This document shows, piece after piece, positions 23,501 through 34,717 of a stretch of 64,000 nt of DNA (positions are counted from its first letter, which is position 1; each line of letters starts with the position of its first letter). The stretch comes from Muscardinus avellanarius (lineage: Eukaryota > Chordata > Mammalia > Rodentia > Gliridae). A program made the translations under genes and the position numbers. The stretch is from positions 32,637,592 through 32,701,591 of the forward strand of contig OY726569.1 in NCBI GenBank assembly GCA_963383645.1, given 5' to 3'. Under the pieces are notes generated by a model, which saw only the letters and a list, made by a program, of their open reading frames with translations, had not been told where the DNA came from and ran no database searches.

Positions 23501-24560
23501 GTATTATTTTTAGTGCAACTGTGACTAAATACACTGTAGGAAGCTGTACACACATAGGATGGTTGGCTTTCTGAAATCCCTCATCTACCTCCATCACCAA
23601 GCAAGTGAGCAGGCCAAGTTACAGTCTAAATATCTAAACAGTAAGGGCATTCCAGAAAAATCAGAATTGAGGTAGAGGGATTGATGGGCATTTGCAAACA
23701 AGGCTATAGGTGGCATAGATCAACCCAGGATGCTGCAGAGGAAGCTGACTTCACAGCTTGTTATTGAGGTAGAATAGCAACGAGATCCCTATGTTTCTTT
23801 CCTGGGTCATGAACTAGAATTTGGGAGAGCATTGTCCTTCAAAACTTTGGTGAATTGTTGAATTTACTATTAATTCTACCTTATTACTGCTCTCGCCATG
23901 TTGAGTGGAACCCAATTTAGCAGAGTAGACACAATCAGGAGAAGCTTGATGCAATCAATATTTCTATGAAAGAAAAGACTCCAGGGAACATAGTTTGAAA
24001 ATGCCTCTCTAAAGGAGTTGAGGGTTTTGTTAAAAGAAGTATTTACCATAGTGTTGAATTTGGAATTGTCAACACAGGAAAAATAATGTTGATTAATTTG
24101 GGAAAACCTTCATACCTCCAAGATATCTAATTGAGGGAAAAAAGTATTATTCATGTAATGAATGGCGACTACTTAATATTTCACTTTAGTTTCAATCTCA
24201 GAAATGAAAAAAGAAAGCGTTCTGTTTTATTTACATAGGAAAACTTTTCAAAACAATTTACAGTTATATACTCTGAAATCTTATCCATAGTCCCTTGTCA
24301 CAGAAACCAGAAAGAATCAAAACTTTAGCGATTGATTATAGTGTCAAAAGAAAAAAAATTAAATAAAAAATTTTAAAGGCCAGGAAGAAAATTAAGCTTA
24401 TCTTGACACCAGAGCAGGGCTAGTAATAAAGGACAATGCCAGTCACATTTAATTTTCAAAAGCTAAAATATTTCTTCAGTGTCATCTGATTAGCTAACAT
24501 ACTCTACATCTTTATGATAAAATTCTAGATTATCTTAAGAAATAATTTCTTTTTGAATAT
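20501..24560. other. Long unassigned interval
   Basis: Another 4 kb with no recognised transposable element. It holds the 147-aa minus-strand frame listed separately, a hairpin at 21325-21355 and several 60-100 aa frames without recognisable domains. Confidence 0.5.
20943..21386 (-). other. 147-aa open reading frame, unrecognised
   Basis: This is one of the longest frames in the unassigned DNA. The protein is Ser/His/Pro-rich (HSYHHSTEPQ, SCPPSSTNKSS) with no signal peptide, membrane segment or motif I know. A second minus frame overlaps it (21128-21382), which suggests a locally GC-richer block with few stops rather than a gene. I see no promoter or poly-A signal that would support it. Most likely a chance frame or an unrecognised old repeat. 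Confidence 0.25.
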
Positions 24561-24564
24561 TTTA

Positions 24565-24700
24565 TTTAAAAATTAGTCCTGTGTATATTTTTAATAGAGT
24601 TTTAGTGGTACATTGTAATTATATATCATATCATAGTGAGGTTCGATGTTATACAAACATACATGCCTACGGAACTTCGTGTGATGCCCTCTGGGATTAT
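24565..24700 (-). mobile_element. Probable L1 3' end relic
   Basis: TTTTAGTGGTACATTGTAATT, ATATCATAGTGAGGTTCGATG and ACAAACATACATGCC resemble the complement of an L1 3' UTR end. Weak. Confidence 0.4.
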
Positions 24701-24743
24701 TTTTTAATTTATTATTGTTTTATATATATGTATATTTAAATTA

Positions 24744-24746
<3 letters not shown>

Positions 24747-24786
<40 letters not shown>
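24747..24786. repeat. (GT)n microsatellite
   Basis: About 20 uninterrupted GT units, directly at the tail of the minus-strand ID-like element that follows. Confidence 0.97.
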
Positions 24787-24788
<2 letters not shown>

Positions 24789-25085
24789 TGCTGAAGATGG
24801 AACCTAGAGCGTCATGCTTGGTAGGCAAGTATTTTATTTTATTTCCGGTAGTGGAGATGGAACACAGGGGCATTCTACCTCCGAGCTGCACCCCCATTTC
24901 TATTTTTTATTCTTTACTTTGAAACAGGATCTCACTGAGTGGCAAAGGGCCTCACTAAGTAGCTGAGACTGTCTGTGAACTGTGATCCTCTGGTCTCAGC
25001 CTCCCAAATGCTGGGATTACAAGCATGTGCCATGATGCTTGGCTTTAGGCAAGTATTTTTCCAGAACTACATCCCATCATAATTA
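24787..25085 (-). mobile_element. ID-like SINE interrupted by another SINE
   Basis: The first part (24787-24835: GTGCTGAAGATGGAACC, CATGCTTGGTAGGCAAG) and the second (25046-25085: AGGCAAGTATTTTTCCAG, AACTACATCCCATC) together make one ID-like element. The break is exactly the target duplication of the inner SINE. Confidence 0.8.
24836..25045 (-). mobile_element. Dimeric SINE, type A, nested in an ID element
   Basis: TTATTTTATT tail, CCGGTAGTGGAGATGGAAC, TACCTCCGAGCTGCACCCCC, CTGAGACTGTCTGTGAACTG and TGCCATGATGCTTGGC. The exact 14-bp duplication TAGGCAAGTATTTT flanks it at 24822-24835 and 25046-25059. Confidence 0.93.
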
Positions 25086-25218
25086 TTTTATTTTAATGAC
25101 AGCATTCTATTTTCTATTACATATATTATTTATAATTAGCTCAATTAAATATATTAATAAAATTGTTTATCTTCTCAATTTCCTTTTTCTCCCTTTATTT
25201 CAACATCTGCTTGTAACC

Positions 25219-25435
25219 CCCCCCCCTTTTTTTTTTTTTGCAGTACTAGGGATGGAACCCAGGGGCATTCTACCTCCAAGCTACACCCCAGCCCTATTTT
25301 TTCATCTTTATTTTGAAACAGGGTCTCACTGAGTTGCTGAGGGCCTAAGTAGCTGAGGCTGTCCAGAAACCAAGATCCTCCTGTCTCAGCCTCCAGATGC
25401 TGGGACTATAAGCATATGCTACCACCCTGCCCCGG
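25219..25435 (-). mobile_element. Dimeric SINE, type A
   Basis: C-run and T-tail, then GCAGTACTAGGGATGGAACC, TACCTCCAAGCTACACCCC, GAAACAGGGTCTCACTGAG, CTGTCCAGAAACCAAGATCC and ATGCTACCACCCTGCC. Part of the middle is deleted. Confidence 0.9.
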
Positions 25436-25724
25436 GAATTTTTCTTTCAATGATAAAAGAGACAATGACAGAATCTCATCTAATTCTGGCCAAGAGATGG
25501 TCACATAACACAGATGGGTAAATTTGAAATCTTATGTGGAGACTCTGGGAAATAGCTTTTTCCTCCTGTGTCTGGTGTAGGTAATCTAAAATGTGAGAAT
25601 CAGGAGTTAACTCCATTACTTACAAGAATCCAATCCTCAACAAGAAAACATAGGTAACTGTACTGGCAAAAGTAAAAAGGAGGCAAATGGAAAGAAAGTA
25701 GAAAAAAATATAGTTTTAAAATTT

Positions 25725-25930
25725 AAGCCGGTTGTGGTGGTGCACGCTTGTAATCCTGGCATTTGGGAGGCTGAGACCAGAGGATTGTGGTTCGCAGACA
25801 GCCTCAGCTACTCAGTGAGGCCCTCTGAAACTCAGTGAGACCCTGTTTCAAAATAAAGAAGAAAAAATTGGGCAGGGGTGTAGCTCAGAGGTCAAATGCT
25901 TTTGGGTTCCATCCCCAGACCTGCAAAAAA
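25725..25930 (+). mobile_element. Dimeric SINE, subfamily C
   Basis: AAGCCGGTTGTGGTGGTGCAC, GAGACCAGAGGATTGTGG, TTCGCAGACAGCCTCAGC, GGGCAGGGGTGTAGCTCAG, AGGTCAAATGCTTTTGGG and CCATCCCCAGACCTGC. The same diagnostic ending as the copies at 1803 and 40736. Confidence 0.92.
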
Positions 25931-25978
25931 TAAATAAATAATAATAATAATGAAATAAAATAAAATAAAATTTAGAAA
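25931..25978. repeat. A-rich tail expanded to AAAT/AAT/AAAAT units
   Basis: AAAT, AAT and AAAAT units extend the tail of the preceding SINE. Confidence 0.85.
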
Positions 25979-26080
25979 CTTCATTATCCCCTGCAAGATC
26001 TGTTCTTTTTTAAATAAAAATCCTTAATAGGACACACTAGTAATCACAATGGCCTATCTCACCATCTGAAATTCATGATT

Positions 26081-26417
26081 TGTGGTAAACTAACCCCAAA
26101 GTCTGACCTTGGATGGAGCTCAGGTCTCACCCAGCACCGGACCAGAACAGCAGACCACCTTGCATACCTTGCATACCAGAGAAGCTAACTGCAAGTTTCT
26201 GCTTCTGTAAACCCTCTTGCTTATTTTTGCATAATAATTGGCTCACTCCCTTGTGGTTTTCTCCCTTATAAGCTCCTAGGCCCCAGGCCAGTCAGGGAGA
26301 CCCTCCAGTCAGATTTCTAGACTGAGGGTACCACAGTGGCCAGCTAATAAAGGCTTCATTTGGCACGTTCTCTTGGACTCTCCAGTGTCTCATTTCTCAC
26401 TAAACCTGCATACAACA
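26081..26417 (+). mobile_element. Solo LTR of an endogenous retrovirus (class I-like)
   Basis: The block has an ordered LTR layout: it begins TGTGGTAAAC; has a TATA-like CTTATAAGC at 26265-26273; a CAGTCAGGGAGACCCTCCAG stretch; an AATAAA at 26346-26351 followed by a GT/CT-rich R-U5-like region (CTCTTGGACTCTCCAGTGTC); and ends near ACAACA. No gag/pol/env-like sequence lies on either side, so it is a solo LTR. Exact ends and target duplication are not resolved. A 10-bp repeat (CCTTGCATAC twice near 26158-26177) sits in U3. Function: an inert relic, with possible leftover promoter activity. Confidence 0.7.
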
Positions 26418-27310
26418 TAACCATGAACAGTTAAAGACTAGAAGAGTAAAAGAAGAGGAGGGAGAGGTGGGGAGAGAAATAAAAAAAGCATTAAACTCTA
26501 AGCACACAAGGAAGAAGAAAGAAGAAAGCCCAAGGTAGCATCTGGACCTATTCTTTCTTCCTTTTTCTACTCAACTGTATAATTCCTCTTTTTGAGCTCC
26601 CTACTCTAGTTTGAGTTGGGATTTTGTCATTTGAAACCGAATGTGTTCCAACTGATATTCTGTCCAAGTACGTTCCTTCCTAGGTTGTGTACCTTAGTTT
26701 CTCCAACTTTCCCTGCTGCTGACATTTAAGTCTCTTTATGTGATCTAATTGGCTTACCTTTAAGATCTGGACTTTTCAGGAACTGATTGAAACAAATAAT
26801 GATGTTGAAAATTCTCCAAGTTTAACTTCTTTAAGGAACTTTTGGACTTGAACTAATCCAAGGAGTAACATTAAAATGATCACCTCCATTCAAAGAAATC
26901 TATGGCCAGCAAAATTTATTAAAGGATTGTTTGTTACACCATTGGAAATTATAAGGACTATATTAAAATATATTTGGGATTCTAAATATATTGATTTTTA
27001 AAAGCTGTTTAAAAAGCTTTCTATTCTATGTTACAGCTCAGTTTTAATGTTTGCTATTAAAATGTACTTCTATGCTTTTAGCACATAACAGTCTTCCTTC
27101 CATATTTTGAACTTAGGTATTTTAAAAAACAGACTTTTTGAGCAGTTTCAGTTTCATAGTAAAATTGAGTATGAGGTATAGATTTCTCACCTATCCCTTT
27201 TCCCCATGCATTCTCACCCTCTGCCACTCTCAGAATCCTTTTTAGTTGCTTTAAAAGGACGAATATATACATTTACCATGAAATTAAGTGAGACAGGCTT
27301 TTTATTTATT
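26418..27310. other. Unassigned interval
   Basis: No repeat or gene recognised; a purine-rich patch lies at 26440-26530. Confidence 0.45.
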
Positions 27311-27317
27311 TATTTTT

Positions 27318-27392
27318 CTACAGTGTGGAGATCAGACAAAGCCTCATCTTTGCTAGGCAGACACTCTACCTCTTAACTTCATTCCCAGTTGA
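27318..27392 (-). mobile_element. ID-like SINE relic
   Basis: TTTATTTATTTATTTTTCTA tail, GTGTGGAGATCAGACAAAGCC, TTTGCTAGGCAGACACTC and TACCTCTTAACTTCATTCCC resemble a minus-strand ID element; diverged. Confidence 0.6.
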
Positions 27393-27940
27393 GGTAGCCT
27401 AAAATAAAAATTTCTCTTTTTGTTCATTTTCCTGGGAGATTAGATTGATGTTATTTTCCAGCCCTTTGATTGTGTTTTTGAAAGATTCCTGCTATAATAG
27501 TGTTAATTTCTAGCAGCTAATTTTGTTGGTTTCTTATATTTCTTTTTCATACCTTTCAGTATTTTATCAATTCAATGGTTTTATAATCTCTCCAGTGTCA
27601 TCCCTTACTTGTGTTTTTATTTATGCTAATTGACTCATTTACTTATCCCTTTTAAAAATATACTTTTACCTTTGTTTTTGCTTTAATATATATTCCATAT
27701 GAATAACTCTCCTTGAATATCTAATAACCCTGTCTGGATTTAAGAGTGAGGCACTAAAATGCTGTTTGAGAACTGTGTATGTGGCTGAAGTTTGCCATCA
27801 TGAATGGAGTATAAAGTGATTCGAATATATGCAGATTTTCTCTTTGGGAAATCTCTACATGTTAGTAATTATAAAATTTTCTTTTGGTTTTATTATTATT
27901 TTTGTTTAACAGCCCAAGTCTTTTTTTTTTTTTTTTTTTC
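27393..27940. other. Unassigned interval
   Basis: T-rich; ends in a 19-base T run (27921-27939) immediately before an L1 fragment. Confidence 0.45.
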
Positions 27941-27944
27941 TGAA

Positions 27945-28583
27945 GCAACACCATTTTTGGGTATCTACCCAAAAGGATAAATGTATCTACCCAAAAGGAT
28001 GGAAACCAAACTACCAAACTAATGCATGCCTATCTATGTTCATAGCTACACAATTTACAATGGCCAAACCATGGAGCTAACCAAGATGTCTATCAGCAGA
28101 GGAATGGAGTACAAAACTATGGGATGGGTACACAATGGAATTTTACTCAGCCAGAAAAAGGAAATTATGACATTTGTGGAGAAATGGATGGAACTGGAGG
28201 ACATTAAGCTAAATGAGATTAGTCAGTCAAAGAAAGTAAAATACCAGATGCTCTAGCTAATATGCAGATGCTAGGAAGTAAAAGGGTCATAGGAAGAACT
28301 CTAGACTAAGAAGGAGAAACCATAGATGAGCAAATAAGGAGGTCTCCCTAACTGAGGAAGATGAGAGGAGGGAAGAGGAAAATTTTACTAATGTAAGTGA
28401 TGTACATTCATAAACATATCAAAGTCAATCACTAAGGCAAACGTGAGAAGGAGGAAAGAGGGAGTGATTGGGGAGGGAATTGGGGAAGGGCTAAATAAGT
28501 GATGTGTGCCTGTATGCCTCTGCCACCTTGTACCCCATTAAGATGTATTGCTACAATGCACCAATAAAAAATAAAAAAAAGAA
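27945..28583 (+). mobile_element. 5'-truncated L1 (ORF2 end and 3' UTR)
   Basis: Translation includes MSISRGMEYKTMGWVHNGILL near 28090, the ORF2 C-terminus. The 3' UTR follows (AGAACTCTAGACTAAGAAGG, TCAAAGTCAATCACTAAGG, the GGGAGTGATTGGGGAGGG tract, AAGATGTATTGCTACAATGC) and ends ACCAATAAAAAATAAAAA. A 17-bp piece, TATCTACCCAAAAGGAT, is duplicated at 27962 and 27984. Confidence 0.92.
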
Positions 28584-30430
28584 GACTGGGACCCCAGGGT
28601 AGGGCCACTTTGTTCTGGCTGCAGGATTTTATAAGTTCCCTTGTTTTTATTATCACCCCTCATTGGCCTGCAATTCTTCCTGATGTTTCTAGGTCTATAG
28701 CTCTCTTGATCAAACTCTCTAGTAGGCTAAGCTAGTCTCTTCCTATATTGGGGAGAAGCAGTTTCAGAAGGATGGAGGGGATTCTGTTTTGAGCTTCTAA
28801 AACAAATCATACTTCTTTTTTTTAGCCTTGCCCTTCATTATGGCTTTCAGAAATATTTGATGTTTCAAAATTGTGAGCTTATCCAGGATTTTGCTTGGTA
28901 TTAATCTTATGCGGGGAGGTTTTGTCTTTATTTTTAAACTTTATGTACAAAATACCATTTATTATTTGGTTAATGAAGCAAGTATTCCATGTTCCTCATC
29001 ATAGGTTTTCTCAAAATAAGGGAGAGCAAATTATTATATTAGCCACCCATCCAATCTAAATTTCTTTGGATTTGTTTAGTTGCATTTTAGGATTTCGACA
29101 AGTACCATTGTCCAGATTCAATGTTATTTTAGTGGGGCAAATATAATCTTCTATAGTTACTTCTACATGTTTTTTTTCTTAAGAATTAATAAATAATCCT
29201 ATTTTTTTTAAAAAAAAAACTATTGTCTAAAAAAACATTGATATATTTATGGAGCTAGATGGTATTCTTCGACAATAGACTTTTGTCATCATGTACTATC
29301 AGGTCTCAAATTGTTATCTATTTCTAATTTTAATTGTCTGATTACTGAATATCTACATTTCTCCAGGAAAAGACTTTAGACAAGTAGCTGCTTTTCATTC
29401 AGTGGAATAAGAGAGAAGAGTAACCAAATAATTCATTGTCTGTCATGTGTGGTGGTTTAGCATCTGTAGTGATGGATCAACTTGACTGGATAGTGAGAGG
29501 CTCCCAAATGCTCAGGAACCAGCATTTCTCGTCTGTTTCATCTGCAGCCACCCTTTCCAAAAATTATTTGTTGCAGCACAGAGGAAGTTCCTTAGAGGAT
29601 ACAGCCAAAGTTAGTTGCTTCCTGTCTAGTTAAAGACTTGGGCATGTGGTTCTCTTCAGAGTCATCTAATTAATCTCTATTGTCATGGAGTTTTTAATTC
29701 CTGTGATAAGAATGTTGAGCTCACATTCCACTGTTACTTCAGTTCACATGCTTACGATTTTACTTTCTTTAATATTAACATATATTAAGTCCTGAGCCAC
29801 TTTATAAAGGTTTATCTTGCTCAACTGGTGTTTTATCTAATTTATAGTATCTAGCTAAAAAAAAAAAGCCTATGGCATTTTTAAAATAATCATTAAATTA
29901 TTATTTACTACTATTCTTTCTATTTTTAGTATTAATAGTTGTCAGACTTATTTAAGTATCAAGTTTTATATCATATGTAGCTTTCAATTTATCTTTATTC
30001 TTTAATATCAAAGTAATGTGGCAGACTAATAACTAGTTTGGAATTTGAAGTAGATAGGGAGCCAATAAATTCATTTAGACTGATCTTACAGATATAAATA
30101 AGATTAAATCTGAAAGAGCTAATGAAATGCAAAAATGCCTATAAGACCCGGGACAGACATTGCTAGCTGACTATTCAATAACTATTCTCCTATTGTTTAA
30201 TAACAGAATCCACTTTAACTAAATAGTTAATCTTTCAAACATCTTTTCCATTGCCATTAAAGTGGACACAATGTGGGCCAGTGCAATGCTGTTGGAAATA
30301 TCATATTAAAGGATGGTCTTCTCAAAGTGAACAGGCCTGTTGGCTTCTTTGTCCTTTTGTCTTTACACTTTATTCTTCTGCTTCTCCACCTAGACCATAG
30401 ATAATTTTGGAGCAGAAGTAGCCATATCTT
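28584..30430. other. Mostly unassigned interval with a possible MLT2-like scrap
   Basis: AT-rich. At about 29445-29515 the run GTAGTGATGGATCAACTTGA, CTGGATAGTGAGAGGC, CCAAATGCTC resembles the start of an MLT2-like LTR, but only weakly. No gene. Confidence 0.4.
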
Positions 30431-30439
30431 GACATTCCA

Positions 30440-30440
<1 letters not shown>

Positions 30441-30490
<50 letters not shown>
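30441..30490. repeat. (AT)n microsatellite at SINE tail
   Basis: About 25 AT units lying between the left target duplication and the T-tail of the following minus-strand SINE, so it arose at the junction after insertion. Confidence 0.95.
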
Positions 30491-30499
<9 letters not shown>

Positions 30500-30689
30500 T
30501 TTCCCCAGTACGGGGGTGGGGTGGAACCCAGGGGGATTTTACCTTCAAGTCACACCCCCAGCTCTATTTTTATTCTTTATGTTGAAACAGGGTCTCACTA
30601 AGTTGCAAAGAAACTAAGTAGCAGAGTCTGTCCTTCTGTCTTAGCCTCCCAAATGCAGGGATTACAAGCGTGCACCACCATGCTCAGCT
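30491..30689 (-). mobile_element. Dimeric SINE, type A
   Basis: T-tail, CCCCAGTACGGGGGTGGGG, AAGTCACACCCCCAGC, GAAACAGGGTCTCACTAAG and GCACCACCATGCTCAGC. The target duplication TTCCAGGATAT is exact at 30435-30445 and 30690-30700. Confidence 0.93.
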
Positions 30690-31158
30690 TTCCAGGATAT
30701 CTTGAATACTTATGCAGTTTATTCAGTCTTGAATTTCCTTTTGATGAACTAAGATTACATGAGAAAAATCATTTCCTGCTTTGTTACGCCACCCTAGTCA
30801 GATTTTCGTTACTTTTGCTGAATGTAATTCCTAACTTAGATGTCCTCCATGGTTTCCAAAAAGATTCCTTTGCATGTTGCTAACATTCTATACTGCTGAG
30901 TGATAACAAACTTCTGTGCTAAACTGGTTTTTAGTGAAAACTGTTTCATGCTATTTGTATCTCTTGAAGAACCAGTGTTTTCAGTCTGTTTTATTTTACT
31001 GAAAAAGTTGGAATTAGTTGAGAATCTTCAGAGGCCACAAGAGAAAAATTAGATTCCTGGCATAATGTTTTCTGTTTTTTGTAATATACGTGTAATCAGA
31101 ATAAAAGATGTAAAATACCTCTTGCATTGGGGGAAAATTCATAGAGGTTATTATGCAG

Positions 31159-31268
31159 GAGGACATACCCGTTTCACCTGTGTCTAGATAACGGTACCAT
31201 ACAGTCATCACTCTTCCGATTCTTGGTGCTCTCTTCTGACAGTAAGCCTGAACATCAATTTCATCCAT
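31159..31268. other. Candidate exon-like block, strand undecided
   Basis: On the plus strand TTATTATGCAG precedes and GTAAGC follows an 83-bp block (31159-31241) that is open in one frame. On the minus strand an ATG at 31268 opens MDEIDVQAYCQKRAPRIGRV and continues with TVWYRYLDTGE before a GTATGT donor-like site near 31168. The block has several CpGs in an AT-rich neighbourhood. I do not recognise the protein on either strand, and chance is a fair explanation. Confidence 0.25.
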
Positions 31269-32605
31269 GACATATGATAAAATAGATATTTAAAAGCCAA
31301 GTAATTGTGCATGCATATAGGTGTATAGTAATTTAATACAGTGATCAATCTCCATAACTTATACTACCTTTCTTTAGCATACTTGAAGTAAAGTTTGACA
31401 GACTTTTAAGATGATATTTTTTTCAGAGCAAAATGTATATTAATAATCCAGTTGAACTGAGCTCGGCACTGTGGGTGCAGTGCTAAATGAATCAGTGCAC
31501 TCTCAGAGAACAAGCATTATCCCTGTGAAATTACATGGGCAACATTATTCATTTAAATCTATCAACATTCAGTTAGTGTTATTGGTTGATGACATATGTT
31601 TCTACATTATTTAGAGCTCTTGATGGTGGATTTTGCTAGATCTGCCATGATTTACCTCAATCTGAGAACTCACTTGCTAGACTCATGGTAAAGCTAGCAT
31701 TTTAATGCAACCCATGCTACACCCAGGATTGCTTATTATTTGCAAAATAATCAAAGTGTCTGAGGATAATAGTTAAAATGGACTTTTGTGGAGTAAACAA
31801 AATAAAGAGATTAGAAAGTACCATGGAAATGGAGCAAAGTGCAGTAAAAGGGCTAAGCATTTATTTGCATGATAGCAAATTTGGCCATACTGGTTTATAA
31901 GTGCTATGAAAAATCATAACTACGAAGCTGTGCTAAATAAAGTATTGCTGTAGTTGTTAAAATTCACTTAATATTTTTAAAAGCATTTTCACATCCATTT
32001 GCAGTCTAAGGCCTTTGCAAATTCCAAACATGTACACTTCAACTTAATTTATGTTCAATGTATCTGAATGTATTTTCATGTGTTAAATTAATTTTGCCTT
32101 TAAATATGTACTCAATTTCATTTCTAGCCAAGGCAGAATAACTGGTAGCAAAATTTCTCTTCCACTGAAAATAACTGTGAAACTGGACAAAGCATACAAT
32201 ACATTGATTTTCCAAGAGTGGTCTGTAGGCAATGTAGATCTTTGAAAGAAGGGAAACATCTGTGTCTTTTTGCCTGGGGCACTTTCACTATCACACAACA
32301 GGAGCAGAGAGCAGATGCAGAGTCAAGGTGTCACTGAGCTGAACAGGTAAATATCAGAGCTCAGGATACTTAAGTGTCTGGTATTTGTCAGAAGGAGAGG
32401 AGCTGTACAGAGGAGTAGAGGGCAGAAGCTGTATGGGGGATGGATGGTCTCTGTGGGGATGGAGGGACATCCTGCATCTGTGCAGGGCAGGACTATGAAG
32501 CCTAGCAGAAAACACCTGCTACAGGGCTGACAGCTGAGGTGAGGTAGCAGGGGCTGTGCAGTGTAGATGTTCATGCTTAGGTTCAGGCAAGTTGAAGATC
32601 CTTGG

Positions 32606-32647
32606 TGAACACCTCAAGCATTTGGCTGAACACCTCAAGCATTTGGC
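32606..32647. repeat. 21-bp exact tandem duplication
   Basis: TGAACACCTCAAGCATTTGG plus C is present twice head to tail, followed by a diverging TGATACCTCAG. Confidence 0.95.
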
Positions 32648-34121
32648 TGATACCTCAGAAAGGCCAGGTTTAGAAATAACCACTAGAAAAGAGAGTCAGG
32701 GCTGCAGCCTAGGGTGAAGGACAAAACTCAAATAGATCCTCTTTCATGAAGCATAAAACAAACGCTAAAAGATCAAAGAGATATGCCGGTCATCTGCTAG
32801 CCAGGTCAGAATGCAACATGAAGCCACTTTATGGGGGAAGTAGCCCACCTCAGCATTCCTGGACCAAAGGAGACTGAACACACATGACAAATGTGATACT
32901 ATATTGGGACCATTTCACAAAGGTCTTTATTGGGACAGTTGATGAAACCTGAATGGGACTTCTGGATCAAAAATATTGGGAATTCTTGTAAGTTTTCTGC
33001 AAATTTACATTTTTTTCAAAAGTAAAAATAAAAATAAAGAAATTGACTTGTTTTCAAAAGACAAAACCATATTTTGTTTTGGTAGAATTAGATCTGGTAC
33101 AAAACTCCAAAATAAATCATGGCAATTCTAGGTTTTCCTCCCATACTGTGTCAGCACGTCATAAAATAGCATACTATATAAGTACATTTATTGTCAACAA
33201 GCATGAATTTAACCCTAGGTCTTAGAAATATGTTGATGTTGTACAAATATATTTGTTTTAAATAATAGGCTAATGAGGCAAATAATTTATTCAAGGCTAG
33301 AACCTGGAAGCCAATAAAGTTTCAACCTAAACAAAGGCACATTTAATGACCAGCCAAGGGAAAAATACATATTTGTCCCCAAACACAGCGAATTGACACC
33401 CAGGTGCTTGTTGATGCACTGTAAGCAAAGCTGGCAAATGCCAGGGAAGCTTTTCTTAGAGGTTTCTAAGCCCTAGGTAGGTGTTGCCAAAACTTGACTC
33501 AAGTCACTGGCAGGAAGTATAAGCTCTTGACAACTACTCACTGCCACTCCAAGGGCCATTTTAGGTTATTGGCACTTACGCAGAAGATTCCCCTGAAGTG
33601 ACCTGTGAGAAACATGGAGCTCTGTTGTGCCCTTTCTGAGCATCTGTGCAGCTTTCCCTTGCCCAGAAGGCCTCGCTGTGGCACTTTATGATGTGGAGGC
33701 AGTGATGCTTGCTGTGGGTGTGCGTCTGTGTGCACGGAAGCAGGTGCACAGGGTTGGGACAGCAGCATAATCGATCAGATTCACCGAGGAGCAATCTGCC
33801 TTGCTGGTACCTACTAGATAGAAGTGTTGTATCCAGAAGACTCGTATGTTTCCCTGTTGATTTATTTACCTCTTTGTGCCCAAACCTACTACACTATTCA
33901 TAAAATCACATGAAACTTGCCACAAATATTGTTCAAGGGCAGTGAAACTGTGATGATTTTCTGTAAAAAGTAAAACAATTTATTAAAATATTTAGAAATG
34001 GGTAGAGGGAATTACCCTCAGACAATAAAAGTTCTATTTTAATGCTTTTAAGACATATACATTATTTTGATTCTAAACTCCAATATGTATACCATAAATT
34101 TTTCAAATAACTATAAATTTC

Positions 34122-34333
34122 TTTTTTTTTCTTCTTTTTATTGGTGGTACTGGGGTGAAACACAGAGGCTTTCTACCTTCGGGCTATTCTCCCAGACTTA
34201 TTTTATATTTTATTTGGAAACTCACTAAGTTGCCGAAAGCCTCACTAAGTAACAGGCTAGCTTCGAACCTGTGTGATCCTCCTGTCTCAGCCTCCCAAGC
34301 TCTGGGATTACAAGCGTGCACCACCACGCCTGG
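34122..34333 (-). mobile_element. Dimeric SINE, B0 subfamily
   Basis: T-rich tail, TTGGTGGTACTGGGGTG, CTACCTTCGGGCTATTCTCC, ATTTTATTTGGAAAC, AGCTTCGAACCTGTGTG and CCACCACGCCTGG. Target duplication CTATAAATTTC exact at 34111-34121 and 34334-34344. Confidence 0.94.
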
Positions 34334-34344
34334 CTATAAATTTC

Positions 34345-34701
34345 ATTTGATGTATCTCTATGTAATTCATACCTATCATGAAAACAATATTTTGGATTAT
34401 GAAGTACTAATTCTATAACAAGAAAGTAAGTAGTTTTTCTACTAGGCCTCAGGTCATCTTCTGATTATATTTGTTCATTTTAACTTTGGGAGCAATAAGT
34501 TGTATTATTTACTACCGTTAGTTTATTACAAATTTACATTATTATTATTATAAATAACAGGTAACCAACATTAAAATTGTTTTGAGTAAAAAGTTTGGCT
34601 ACAATGTCCTCCTTGTAATCTAAATCACTCCAATTATGTACATGTTTGGGATTCTGAGATTCCTTTATGCCAAATCAAGAACATATATTGTACCATATGA
34701 A
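34345..34701. other. Unassigned interval
   Basis: AT-rich; nothing recognised. Confidence 0.4.
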
Positions 34702-34717
34702 TATTCCAAGTATTTTA

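Larger units (their letters stand above)
30701..34110. other. Mostly unassigned interval
   Basis: Over 3 kb nearly free of recognisable transposons. It contains a CpG-containing block with splice-like signals (31159-31268), a 21-bp tandem repeat (32606-32647) and a GC-richer block (about 33540-33830) that is open on the minus strand in two frames. No known gene was recognised. Confidence 0.45.
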
